DNA from: JARRQB01 sp965368585
GTDB taxonomy: Bacteria; Pseudomonadota; Gammaproteobacteria; Chromatiales; Chromatiaceae
Assembly: GCA_965368585.1 (NCBI GenBank)
Contig: CBDUNM010000031.1
Coordinates: forward strand, 1-39,021
Length of the DNA stretch: 39,021 bases
Reading direction: 5' to 3'
The notes under the pieces were generated by a model, which was given only the letters and a program-made list of their open reading frames with translations, was not told the origin of the DNA and did no database searches. A program made the position numbers and the translations under genes. Shown piece by piece: positions 16,736 through 24,145 of the stretch (position 1 is its first letter; each line of letters starts with the position of its first letter).

Positions 16736-17920
16736 ATGGCCTGGAATGAACCGGGTGGTGGAAAAGACAAAGATCCCTGGGGTGGCAAAGGTGGTGACCA
16801 GGGACCGCCAGACCTCGACGAAGTAGTCAAGAAACTGCAGGAAAAAATGGGCGGGCTGTTCGGCGGTCTGCGTGGTGGTCGCGGTGGTGACGGGGGCGGC
16901 AACGGCGGATCGCCGTTTGGCGGCGGCGGCAGCGGCGGCAAAAAGATGGCCGGAATCGGTGTATTCGTGGCCCTTGCGGCGATCGTGTTTCTCGCCTTCG
17001 AAGCCTTCTACACCATCCAGCCGGCGCAACGCGGTGTCATCAAACGGCTTGGCGAGTATTCGAAAGTGACCGAACCGGGGCCGCACCTGAAATTGCCGTT
17101 TATCGATGAGGTTATGAAGGTCGATGTTGACAAGGTGCATGAGTTTCCGCATCGGGCGCAGATGCTGACGCGGGACGAGGCGATAGTCGACGTCATCCTG
17201 TCGGTTCAATATCGGATCCAGGATGCCGCCGATTACCTGTTCCAGGACGCCAACCCCGAAAATTCGATTAAGGGCGCGATGGAATCCAGTCTACGCGAAG
17301 TGATTGGACGTAGCGGCCTGGATGAGATCACGACCGAAAATCGTAGTGGCATCGCGGAGGCAGTGCGGATTGGCACACAGGAACTGATGGACCTCTACCG
17401 TACGGGCCTGCTGGTCACCAACGTAGCGATTCAGGATGCAGCGCCGCCCGATGAGGTCAGAGACGCCTTTGCCGATGCCATCAAGGCGCGGGAAGACAAT
17501 GTTCGCTTGCAAAACCAGGCAGAAGCCTATGCCAACGATGTTATCCCGCGTGCACGCGGTGGCGCTGCGCGTCAAGTCGAGGCGGCCAAAGCTCACAAGG
17601 CCAGAGTTGTCGCGGAAGCCGAAGGTGAATCGCAGCGTTTTCTGGCGTTGCTGAAAGAGTACCAAAAGGCACCGCGGGTTACCCGTGAACGTTTGTACCT
17701 GGATACCGTGCAGGAGGCTATGGCGAATTCCAGTAAGATATTGCTCGACATGAAGGAAGGGAGCAATCTCACGTATCTGCCTTTGGACAAGATTCTGCAA
17801 CAACCCGTGGCGCCGCAGCGCGGTACCAACAGCCAACCGGCCGGGCAGACGCAAACACCGCCGGGCGATACTACAAGCAGTCGGGCGCGCGACTTCACGC
17901 GCGGTAGGAGTGTTCGCTAA
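16736..17920 (+). CDS. hflK: HflK, membrane SPFH/Band-7 protein
   Basis: A 394-residue SPFH-family protein that, with HflC, forms a cage around the FtsH protease in the inner membrane and restrains its action. The first 70 residues are cytoplasmic and very rich in Gly, a feature of HflK; one transmembrane helix lies about 72-92 (AGIGVFVALAAIVFLAFEAF), followed by the SPFH domain (about 95-270) and an Ala/Glu-rich coiled coil with AKAHKARVVAEAEGESQRF. The C-terminal tail is Gln/Pro-rich. GGAG lies seven bases before the ATG. Its TAA shares one base with the hflC start. Confidence 0.97.
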   Translation: MAWNEPGGGKDKDPWGGKGGDQGPPDLDEVVKKLQEKMGGLFGGLRGGRGGDGGGNGGSPFGGGGSGGKKMAGIGVFVALAAIVFLAFEAFYTIQPAQRGVIKRLGEYSKVTEPGPHLKLPFIDEVMKVDVDKVHEFPHRAQMLTRDEAIVDVILSVQYRIQDAADYLFQDANPENSIKGAMESSLREVIGRSGLDEITTENRSGIAEAVRIGTQELMDLYRTGLLVTNVAIQDAAPPDEVRDAFADAIKAREDNVRLQNQAEAYANDVIPRARGGAARQVEAAKAHKARVVAEAEGESQRFLALLKEYQKAPRVTRERLYLDTVQEAMANSSKILLDMKEGSNLTYLPLDKILQQPVAPQRGTNSQPAGQTQTPPGDTTSSRARDFTRGRSVR

Positions 17921-18798
17921 TGAGCTCGAATAAAGGTTTACTGGGTCTGATCGGCATTGCGCTGTTTGCGCTGATCATGTTCTCGTCGCTGTTCATCGTG
18001 CAGCAGGAGCAGTTGGCGTTGCGCCTGCAGTTGGGTGAGATCAAGTCTGCGGATTACGATCCCGGACTGCACTTCAAAATGCCGCTGATTCAAAACGTCG
18101 TGCTATTCGACAAGCGGATCCAAACGCTGGACGCCCAACCGCAGAGCTACCTTACCGTCGAGAAGAAATTCGTGGTGGTGGATTCGTTTATCAAATGGCG
18201 AATTGCCAACGTTGCGCAGTTTTACCGTTCTACGCGAGGAAATCTGGCCTCGGCTTCGCGCCTGCTGGCGGATCGGATCAACGCGGCACTGCGTGATGAG
18301 TTCGGTAAAAGGACCGTTCAGGAAGTGGTATCGGGCGAACGGACGGCGATCATGCAGTCGATCGCCAAGGAAGGTGACGAACTGGCCAGCGACCTGGGTG
18401 TCGAAATCGTCGACGTTCGGGTCAAGCGGATCGACTTCCCGGACGACATCAGCGAGAGCATCTACGAGCGAATGCGCACCGAGCGGCAGAGGGTCGCGGC
18501 GGAGTTACGTGCGCAGGGCGCGGAGGCCGCGGAACGGATTCAGGCGGATGCCGATCGTCAGCGCACGGAAATTATGGCGCAAGCCTATCGAGAGGCCGAG
18601 CTTCTCCGCGGTGAGGGTGACGCCAAGGCGGCTGAAGTCTACGCCGCGGCGTTTGATCAAGATGCGGACTTCTATTCTTTTTGGCGAAGCCTGGGTGCCT
18701 ACCGAGAGGTGTTTCAAGGCGGCGGAAGTGCTATGGTTCTGGACCCGGACTCGGAATTCTTCCGTTATTTCAAGAATCGCGAGGGGAAGGTGGAATAG
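17920..18798 (+). CDS. hflC: HflC, membrane SPFH/Band-7 protein
   Basis: A 292-residue partner of HflK. One N-terminal transmembrane helix (about 8-27) is followed by a periplasmic SPFH domain and a long charged coiled coil (about 185-240, with RTERQRVAAELRAQGAEAAERI). HflK and HflC assemble in alternation. The ATG overlaps the hflK stop by one base (TAATG), so the two are translationally coupled. The end of the gene is followed by a structured, terminator-ended stretch (18799-18949). Confidence 0.97.
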   Translation: MSSNKGLLGLIGIALFALIMFSSLFIVQQEQLALRLQLGEIKSADYDPGLHFKMPLIQNVVLFDKRIQTLDAQPQSYLTVEKKFVVVDSFIKWRIANVAQFYRSTRGNLASASRLLADRINAALRDEFGKRTVQEVVSGERTAIMQSIAKEGDELASDLGVEIVDVRVKRIDFPDDISESIYERMRTERQRVAAELRAQGAEAAERIQADADRQRTEIMAQAYREAELLRGEGDAKAAEVYAAAFDQDADFYSFWRSLGAYREVFQGGGSAMVLDPDSEFFRYFKNREGKVE

Positions 18799-18949
18799 AC
18801 ATTCCGAGGTGCCTCTGACACAATTCGCAGGGTGCGGGTTGATCCGACCGTTTGAGCGCCCGGCGCGGCGGTATTCGACTGCCGTGCGGGCGCGTGCACA
18901 TCAGGTAACCGAAGAGCGAAACAGCCGGGCGGCGCCCCGGCGTTTTTTT
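18799..18949 (+). ncRNA. Structured hflC 3' region, candidate small RNA
   Basis: After the hflC stop the 150 bases can fold as two stacked stems: outer GCGCCCG (18856-18862) with CGGGCGC (18887-18893), inner CGGCGGT (18866-18872) with ACTGCCG (18878-18884, one G-U pair) around a five-base loop. An intrinsic terminator ends it at 18949. This is the shape of a Hfq-type 3'-UTR small RNA or of a plain structured trailer. A weak promoter-like CTGACA at 18815-18820 exists without a good -10. The RNA is inferred, the pairing is seen. Confidence 0.4.
18924..18949 (+). terminator. Intrinsic terminator after hflC
   Basis: A GC-rich hairpin, GCCGGG (18924-18929) with CCCGGC (18936-18941), is followed by one G and seven T (18943-18949). 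It lies only 11 bases before the ATG of the DUF2065 gene, so it separates hflKC from the hisZ-purA part or attenuates read-through. Confidence 0.8.
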
Positions 18950-18959
18950 GGCAGCCGCC

Positions 18960-19145
18960 ATGTGGCATGACCTGATGGTCGCCGTCGCGCTGATGCTGGT
19001 GCTGGAGGGCGTATTGCCGTTCCTCAGTCCGGATGGTTTCAAGAACAGCCTGCGGCTGCTCGGCCAGCTGGATGACGCGTCGATTCGTTACGGCGGCTTG
19101 GCCTGCATGGTTGTGGGTGTCCTTCTTCTTTATCTCGTAAACTGA
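18960..19145 (+). CDS. Small membrane protein, DUF2065 (YjeT-like)
   Basis: A 61-residue protein with two hydrophobic helices (about 5-20 and 42-58) joined by a charged loop, and the family signature VLEGVLPFLSPDGFK, which lines up with E. coli YjeT. Its place between hflC and hisZ/purA also matches yjeT. The function is unknown. ATG 18960 is used; a TTG at 18948 would fall inside the terminator T-run and is unlikely. There is no visible ribosome-binding site between the terminator and the ATG, which is odd. It ends seven bases before hisZ. Confidence 0.85.
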   Translation: MWHDLMVAVALMLVLEGVLPFLSPDGFKNSLRLLGQLDDASIRYGGLACMVVGVLLLYLVN

Positions 19146-19152
19146 ATCCGAA

Positions 19153-20337
19153 ATGCAGAACGAGCGTTGGCTGCTACCCGAGGGTATTGACGAATTGCTG
19201 CCGGACCAGGCCAGGCGCCTGGAGGCGTTGCGCCGGCGCCTGCTCGATCTCCACGAAAGCTGGGGCTACGAGCTGGTGATTACTCCCTTTATCGAATTCC
19301 TCGATTCCTTGTTGACGGGCACGGGCAAGGACCTCGATCTGCAAACCTTCAAACTCACCGATCAGGTCAGCGGTCGTTTGCTGGGCGTGCGGGCGGATAT
19401 CACACCGCAGGCCGCGCGCATCGATGCCCACCGTTTGCGTCGGGAGGCGCCCACGCGCCTGTGCTATCTGGGCAGTGTCCTGCGCACCAGGATGGATGAC
19501 TACGCCGGCTCGAGAAGCCCGTTGCAGATAGGCGCCGAGTTGTACGGTCACGCAGGCGTCGAAAGCGATGTGGAAGTACTGTGCCTGATGATGGCGGCCC
19601 TGCAGGCAGCCGAAGTTGAGGATCTATATCTGGATGTCGGCCATGTGGGTATTTTCCGCGGCCTGGCGGCACAGGCCGGGCTGAATGCCGTTCAGGAACA
19701 CGCCTTGTTTACTGCGTTGCAGCGCAAGGCCGAGCCGGAAGTGGTGTCTTTGGTGCGCGACTACGGGGTACCGAGCGCGGCGGCGGAGCGCCTGATCGCT
19801 TTGACGAGCCTGAACGGCGGTGAGGACGTGATCCCCGTGGCCAGGAAGCGCCTGGCGGGTGCCGCGTCGGAAGTCTTGGCTGCCATCGACTACGTGGAAG
19901 ATTTAAGTGCCGAACTCAGCCGCCGTTTGCCCAACGTGCCGCTGCACTACGATTTCGCCGAGCTGCGCGGCTATGGCTACCACAGTGGCGTGGTGTTCGC
20001 GGCCTTCGTTCCCGGTGAGGGTCAGGCCGTCGCCGGTGGCGGCCGCTACGATCATATCGGTGAAGTGTTCGGCCGGGCGCGCCCCGCCACGGGGTTCAGC
20101 GCCGATCTCAAAACGCTGCTGCGGGTCGGTCATTTCGCCGCTCCGGCGCTCCGCGGCCGCATGCTGGCGCCGCAGTCCGGCGCAGCCGAACTGGAGCAGC
20201 GCATAGCGGAACTCCGCGTGGACGGCTGGGCGATCGTACGGGAATTGCCGGGACAGGTCGGGGGCGCGAGCGACCTGGGTTGTACTCATACGCTTGAATT
20301 GACCGACGGGCGCTGGCAGCCGCGTCCGCTTGGTTGA
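19153..20337 (+). CDS. hisZ: ATP phosphoribosyltransferase regulatory subunit HisZ
   Basis: A 394-residue class II aminoacyl-tRNA-synthetase-like protein that lacks catalysis and activates short-form HisG, the first enzyme of histidine synthesis. Motif 2-like FKLTDQVSGRLLGVRADITPQAARI and the C-terminal YHSGVVFAAFVPGEG and GGGRYDHIGEVFGRARPATGFS are diagnostic and distinguish it from HisS, as does the missing anticodon-binding domain. It implies that a short HisG is encoded elsewhere. The hisZ-purA order is common in beta- and gammaproteobacteria. Confidence 0.95.
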   Translation: MQNERWLLPEGIDELLPDQARRLEALRRRLLDLHESWGYELVITPFIEFLDSLLTGTGKDLDLQTFKLTDQVSGRLLGVRADITPQAARIDAHRLRREAPTRLCYLGSVLRTRMDDYAGSRSPLQIGAELYGHAGVESDVEVLCLMMAALQAAEVEDLYLDVGHVGIFRGLAAQAGLNAVQEHALFTALQRKAEPEVVSLVRDYGVPSAAAERLIALTSLNGGEDVIPVARKRLAGAASEVLAAIDYVEDLSAELSRRLPNVPLHYDFAELRGYGYHSGVVFAAFVPGEGQAVAGGGRYDHIGEVFGRARPATGFSADLKTLLRVGHFAAPALRGRMLAPQSGAAELEQRIAELRVDGWAIVRELPGQVGGASDLGCTHTLELTDGRWQPRPLG

Positions 20338-20484
20338 ATGGCGTCGGGGGACCGGGGTTGTCAACGTGCCGTTTTTTGAATCGTGATCGGGATGGGATGC
20401 AAGATCGAAACGGGGTCAAGGCCGCATGCCGCTGGGCTGAGCGACTGACCGCTTTTCCGACAGTACTAGAACAGAGAAAAAGCT

Positions 20485-21777
20485 ATGGGTAAGAACGTTG
20501 TCGTCATCGGGACACAATGGGGAGACGAAGGCAAGGGAAAGGTCGTCGATTTGCTGACCGATCAAGCCGATGCCGTAGTGCGATTTCAGGGGGGCCACAA
20601 TGCCGGACACACCCTGGTCATCGACGGAAAGCAAACGGTCCTGCATCTGATCCCCTCCGGTATATTGCGTGAAAACGTGCGCTGCCTGATCGGCAACGGC
20701 GTGGTCTTGTCTCCCAGCGCGTTGCTGGAAGAACTCGAAATGCTGGAACGGGGCGGGGTGGATACGCGCTCGCGTTTGGGCATCAGCGAATCCTGTCCGG
20801 TGATCTTTCCCTATCACGTGGCGCTGGATCACGCGCGCGAAACCGCGCGCGGGAAAAAGGCCATAGGCACGACTGGACGCGGAATCGGTCCCGCTTACGA
20901 AGACAAGGTTTCGCGGCGTGGCATACGCCTGGGCGAATTGTTCGACGCCGAGCATTTCAAAGACCGCTTGCGTGAGGTGATGGAGTACCACAACTGGTCA
21001 CTGGAACACTATTTCAAGCAACCCGTCGTCGACTATCGGGCGGTGCTGGATGAAGGTCTGGCGCACGCTGAAGTCATTCGTCCCCTGATCGAGGATGTGA
21101 CCGGCACATTGCACCGGCTGCGGCGTGAAGGAAAGCACGTGATGTACGAGGGTGCGCAAGGTGCGCTCCTGGACATCGATCACGGCACCTACCCCTATGT
21201 CACGTCGTCGAACACCACGTCCGGCGGCGCGTGCACGGGTTCGGGCACGGGACCGCGCGAAATCGATTACGTGCTGGGCATCGTAAAAGCCTATACGACC
21301 CGGGTCGGGGCGGGGCCGTTTCCGACCGAACTGTTCGACAGCGACGGAGATCACCTGGGCACCAAGGGGCACGAATTCGGTGCCACCACCGGGCGCAAGC
21401 GGCGTTGCGGTTGGTTGGACACCGTTGCATTGCGTCGCTCGCTGACCATCAACAGCGTCACCGGTATCTGTCTAACCAAACTGGACGTGCTGGACGGGTT
21501 GGATACGGTTAAGATCTGCGTCGCCTACAAGGCCGACGGGAAGGAACTGGACACCCCGCCAGTGGGCGCCGACGGTTTTGAGAAATGTGAGCCGGTTTAC
21601 GTCGATCTGCCGGGCTGGTCGGAAACGACTGTCGGTGCAAAATCACTGGATGAGCTGCCGGAAACCGCTCGGGCCTATATCCGTAAGGTCGAAGAGCTTT
21701 GCGAAACCCCGGTCGATATCGTTTCTACCGGCCCTGATCGCACGGAAACCATTGTCCTGCGGCATCCGTTCAGTTAA
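20485..21777 (+). CDS. purA: Adenylosuccinate synthetase
   Basis: A 430-residue GTP-dependent enzyme that joins IMP and aspartate in the first committed step to AMP. The N-terminal GTQWGDEGKGKVVDLL, QGGHNAGHT, the IMP-binding GTTGRGIGPAYEDK and the C-terminal GPDRTETI are all present and of normal spacing and length. It follows hisZ with a 147-base gap, in which I see only the AGAG stretch of a weak ribosome-binding site and no clear promoter. Confidence 0.98.
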   Translation: MGKNVVVIGTQWGDEGKGKVVDLLTDQADAVVRFQGGHNAGHTLVIDGKQTVLHLIPSGILRENVRCLIGNGVVLSPSALLEELEMLERGGVDTRSRLGISESCPVIFPYHVALDHARETARGKKAIGTTGRGIGPAYEDKVSRRGIRLGELFDAEHFKDRLREVMEYHNWSLEHYFKQPVVDYRAVLDEGLAHAEVIRPLIEDVTGTLHRLRREGKHVMYEGAQGALLDIDHGTYPYVTSSNTTSGGACTGSGTGPREIDYVLGIVKAYTTRVGAGPFPTELFDSDGDHLGTKGHEFGATTGRKRRCGWLDTVALRRSLTINSVTGICLTKLDVLDGLDTVKICVAYKADGKELDTPPVGADGFEKCEPVYVDLPGWSETTVGAKSLDELPETARAYIRKVEELCETPVDIVSTGPDRTETIVLRHPFS

Positions 21778-21790
21778 CTGGACCGGACGG

Positions 21791-21836
21791 GCTCGGCGGT
21801 GACCTGCGGTTGATGCAAATCGCCGCCTCGCCGAGC
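21791..21836 (+). other. Stem-loop downstream of purA
   Basis: GCTCGGCG (21791-21798) can pair with CGCCGAGC (21829-21836) over eight bases around a 30-base loop that itself holds a GCGG/CCGC pair. It lies 13 bases after the purA stop. No T-run follows, so it is at most a weak end of transcription or an mRNA stabiliser. Confidence 0.4.
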
Positions 21837-22038
21837 GCGTCATGCGGACGCCGTTTGCATAGCTTTGGCGACGCGGCGTGTCGACCTGATCCGGGCCGCT
21901 GCACAATCCTATACGTTCTCCATAGCCTCAAGAAATCTGCGTCCCGGACGCTGCTCAGTTCGGGGTACGGGCGGGCACGTTGCTAGCGGCGAATGCCCGA
22001 CGTTTCAGAGTCAGGCGCTATATATTTGGGAGATCGGC

Positions 22039-22350
22039 GTGCCCGCAGACAAGAATCGGTTGCTTCTCGAGATTGATAAAACCATCAGGGATGTGAACCG
22101 GGAGGTTATCAATCCAGAGATACCCGAGCTCACGTTGGATGACGTGATGCCGGTGATGCAGATGGTGGCGCGAGCGCGGGCGGTGTACCTGAAAGAACTG
22201 TTCGACCTGGCCGTGGTGGCGGGAGAAAAGATGCCGTCGCCGGACCAGATCAAGCAGTTGCGGCTGTTGCGCGTCATGTACGACGAACTGATCAACGGCG
22301 CTCAGGCCTTGGAAACGGCCATACAGCGCGGCTACCTGGATGTCGATTGA
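22039..22350 (+). CDS. Conserved-looking hypothetical protein, 103 residues
   Basis: I do not recognise this protein. I start at GTG 22039 because GGGAG at 22028-22032 lies six bases upstream and because the open frame further upstream reads like non-coding sequence. The product is soluble, has no signal peptide, and is predicted to be mostly helical: DKNRLLLEIDKTIRDVNREV, then a conserved-looking PEIPELTLDDVMPVMQMVAR and a long helical end ending in GYLDVD. There are no cysteines, zinc-binding patterns or catalytic motifs. It stands alone between purA and the MITE-bearing gap, so context does not suggest a role. Confidence 0.7.
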   Translation: MPADKNRLLLEIDKTIRDVNREVINPEIPELTLDDVMPVMQMVARARAVYLKELFDLAVVAGEKMPSPDQIKQLRLLRVMYDELINGAQALETAIQRGYLDVD

Positions 22351-22482
22351 AGTTTCGCGCGGGACCGGCGTTCGTCTGCGGTTCAGATACTTGTATTTTT
22401 CAGGTGCTTCAATCCCTGTCTGTCACGAATCTTGTGTTATTCCTCTTTGAGACAAGCGCCGTTCGGTGGCTCGTCGCGCTAA

Positions 22483-22646
22483 CCTGCATGTTGCACCGGA
22501 ATCCGGGATGATCGCGCCGGCCAGGTGCGTTTGGACGCCGCCCTGGCGGGAAAACCATGGCCGTAGCTATGGTTTGAGGGAAAGGCAAGTCCCAGCGTGC
22601 CTGGACCAGCGAGGGCCTGGATAGATCGGCTGGTGCAACATTCAGG
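22483..22646. mobile_element. 164-bp MITE-like element with target-site duplication
   Basis: Terminal inverted repeats are CCTGCATGTTGCACC (22483-22497) and GGTGCAACATTCAGG (22632-22646), matching 14 of 15. The element is flanked by the direct repeat CTAA on both sides (22479-22482 and 22647-22650), a four-base target duplication. It codes for nothing. The two halves are partly complementary throughout, and a 7-bp hairpin (22555-22572) sits at the exact centre, so the whole element can fold back on itself. A second left end begins at 38973. It is probably moved by a transposase encoded elsewhere; a CTAR/TTAA-like target would fit IS1380-type ends, which is a guess. Confidence 0.75.
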
Positions 22647-22692
22647 CTAAAACCCGGAGTTGCTTGACGAAGGTCAGCCCGTTGCGGTGCGT

Positions 22693-22728
22693 GATGCGAA
22701 CTCGGGCATATTTTTGTCGCATCCGAGT
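22693..22728 (+). promoter_or_regulatory. Interleaved inverted repeats in the leader of the Mbx-like operon
   Basis: Pair A is GATGCGA (22693-22699) with TCGCATC (22717-22723); pair B is ACTCGG (22700-22705) with CCGAGT (22723-22728). The arms alternate A-B-A-B and share one base, so in RNA they form either two mutually exclusive hairpins or an H-type pseudoknot with a T-rich loop. They lie 42 bases before the first gene of the operon. A regulatory role is inferred. Confidence 0.4.
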
Positions 22729-22769
22729 GCCTAATATCTGTGCGTTTGCAGGGTGAACGCACCTAAGGA

Positions 22770-23291
22770 ATGCAGTTGGAATCAAATCTCAGCGAAAAGC
22801 TTCGCCACACGATCGCCGTGTTCCTGCTCGGCATGGTGGTCTGGGTGGGACTGACAGGCAGTGTCGCCCGCGAAGAACTGGTTGCCGGCACCCTGGTCGC
22901 CGCGGTGACAGCCATTCTCGCGGCTGAACGACGTCCCGTGTTTGCCGGGTTACGCTTTAGTGTCACAGCGCCTCTCTATTTGGTGCGGTATCTGTTCGTT
23001 TTCGGCGTGGCGCTGTGGCGGGCGAATCTGGATATGGCTCGGCGCGTGCTTTCGCCTTCATTGCCCATTCGTCCGGCGGTCGTCGAGGTACAGACCGATC
23101 TGCGGTCCGATCTGGGCAGGTTGATGCTCGCCAACAGCATCACGCTCACACCGGGTACGTTGACCGTAGACATACACGAGGGCATTCTGCTGGTGCATTG
23201 GGTCGATTGTCCGCCCGATGCCGATCTGCAAACCACGACCCGGGCCATCGCGGCCGATTTCGAAAAGCATTTGCAGGGATTTCTTTACTGA
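22770..23291 (+). CDS. mrpE: Mrp antiporter subunit E-like protein (MbxA-like)
   Basis: A 173-residue MrpE/MnhE family protein: two N-terminal hydrophobic segments (about 14-30 and 34-48), another around 62-82, then a soluble domain with the family stretch RLMLANSITLTPGTLTVDI (about 116-134) and HWVD. It is the first gene of the operon and corresponds to MbxA/MbsA. The start is uncertain: ATG 22770 touches AAGGA with no spacing, whereas the third codon, TTG 22776, has that AAGGA at six bases, so TTG may be the real start. The stop overlaps the next gene by one base. Confidence 0.93.
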   Translation: MQLESNLSEKLRHTIAVFLLGMVVWVGLTGSVAREELVAGTLVAAVTAILAAERRPVFAGLRFSVTAPLYLVRYLFVFGVALWRANLDMARRVLSPSLPIRPAVVEVQTDLRSDLGRLMLANSITLTPGTLTVDIHEGILLVHWVDCPPDADLQTTTRAIAADFEKHLQGFLY

Positions 23292-23554
23292 TGATCACTT
23301 TCATAGACGCACTGGTCCTGGGTCTGCTCGGGGTGGCGGTGTTGTTTTCGCTGATCCGCCTTTGGCTGGGTCCCTATGCTCCCGACCGTATCGTCGCCGC
23401 CGATACCTTATCCGTCATTGCGACGGCCGGGATTGTCGCACTGGCCTTGATTTTCGACAGTGCCCTGTACCTGGATGTAGCGTTGATCTACGGTGTATTG
23501 GCCTTCGTCGGGATCGTGGCACTGGCGCGCGCGATCGAGGGCGGAGCATCGTGA
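23291..23554 (+). CDS. mrpF: Mrp antiporter subunit F-like protein (MbxB-like)
   Basis: An 87-residue protein with three transmembrane helices (about 5-25, 35-55, 60-80) and the MrpF signature RLWLGPYAPDRIVAADTL. Together with MrpE and MrpG it packs at the edge of Mrp-type antiporters and of Mbh/Mbx complexes, where this module is implicated in sodium translocation. ATG overlaps the mrpE stop by one base (TGATG), and the stop overlaps the GTG of mrpG. Confidence 0.93.
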   Translation: MITFIDALVLGLLGVAVLFSLIRLWLGPYAPDRIVAADTLSVIATAGIVALALIFDSALYLDVALIYGVLAFVGIVALARAIEGGAS

Positions 23555-23871
23555 CCGTGATTGGCGACCTGTTGCTATTGCTGGGGGCAAGTTTCTGCCT
23601 GCTGGGAGCCCTCGGTCTGCTGCGCATGCCCGATGTCTACAATCGATTGCAGGCAGGCACCAAGGCGGTCACTCTGGGTTCGCTTGCGCTGTTGCTCGGG
23701 GTCGCGTTTCGTCACCCGGACTGGTGGCCCAAACTGTTGATGATTGCGTCGTTCATTCTGCTAACCAATCCCATCGGATCTTCCACGATTGCGCGCGCGC
23801 TGTATCGATCGGGCGTGCGCCCATGGCGCAAACCGGCCGCGTCAGCGCAAGCCGACGGGCGGGAGGCCTGA
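23551..23871 (+). CDS. mrpG: Mrp antiporter subunit G-like protein (MbxC-like)
   Basis: A 106-residue MrpG/MnhG protein with three hydrophobic helices (about 4-23, 38-55, 62-80) and the signature GLLRMPDVYNRLQAGTKAVTLG near 22-43. The GTG start at 23551 overlaps the mrpF stop by four bases (GTGA). The C terminus is basic and likely cytoplasmic. It is third in the order E-F-G, as in Mbx/Mbs operons. Confidence 0.93.
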   Translation: MTVIGDLLLLLGASFCLLGALGLLRMPDVYNRLQAGTKAVTLGSLALLLGVAFRHPDWWPKLLMIASFILLTNPIGSSTIARALYRSGVRPWRKPAASAQADGREA

Positions 23872-23872
23872 C

Positions 23873-24145
23873 ATGTTCTGGTTGGTGTTTGGCATCGTGT
23901 TACTGATGCTGGCGGCGGCGTTGGCGGTGCTGTTGTTCGACAATCTGCTGGCGGCTACCGCCGCGGCGTCTGTGGTGTCGTTGGGCGTCGCACTGATCTT
24001 TGTTTTGCTGCGGGCGCCGGATGTTGCAATGACCGAGGCGGCCGTCGGGGCGGGTCTCAGCGGTTTGATCCTGGCGCTCGCGTTGCGGCGACTGGGTCTA
24101 TGGCACCTGGACAACCCAGCGGCCCAGGGAGAAGACGATGCGTAA
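23873..24145 (+). CDS. DUF4040 membrane subunit (MbhD/MbxD-like, MrpA C-terminal part)
   Basis: A 90-residue protein of three transmembrane helices with the DUF4040 signature FVLLRAPDVAMTEAAVGAG near 44-62. In true Mrp antiporters this segment is the C-terminal part of the large MrpA subunit; as a free small protein it is characteristic of Mbh/Mbx/Mbs complexes (MbhD). GGGAGG lies six bases before the ATG. It overlaps the next gene by eight bases. Confidence 0.9.
   Translation: MFWLVFGIVLLMLAAALAVLLFDNLLAATAAASVVSLGVALIFVLLRAPDVAMTEAAVGAGLSGLILALALRRLGLWHLDNPAAQGEDDA

Larger units (their letters stand above)
22351..22769. other. 419-base gene-free stretch before the Mbx-like operon
   Basis: No coding sequence is supported here. 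It holds the MITE-like element at 22483-22646 and, after it, an interleaved pair of inverted repeats at 22693-22728 followed by TAATAT at 22732-22737. The last 120 bases must contain the promoter and leader of the 14-gene operon that follows, but I cannot place a convincing -35/-10 pair. Confidence 0.6.

Noticed and set aside
20338..20484. A riboswitch or promoter in the hisZ-purA gap
   Set aside because: No consistent stem set, no purine-riboswitch core and no good -35/-10 pair could be found by eye.
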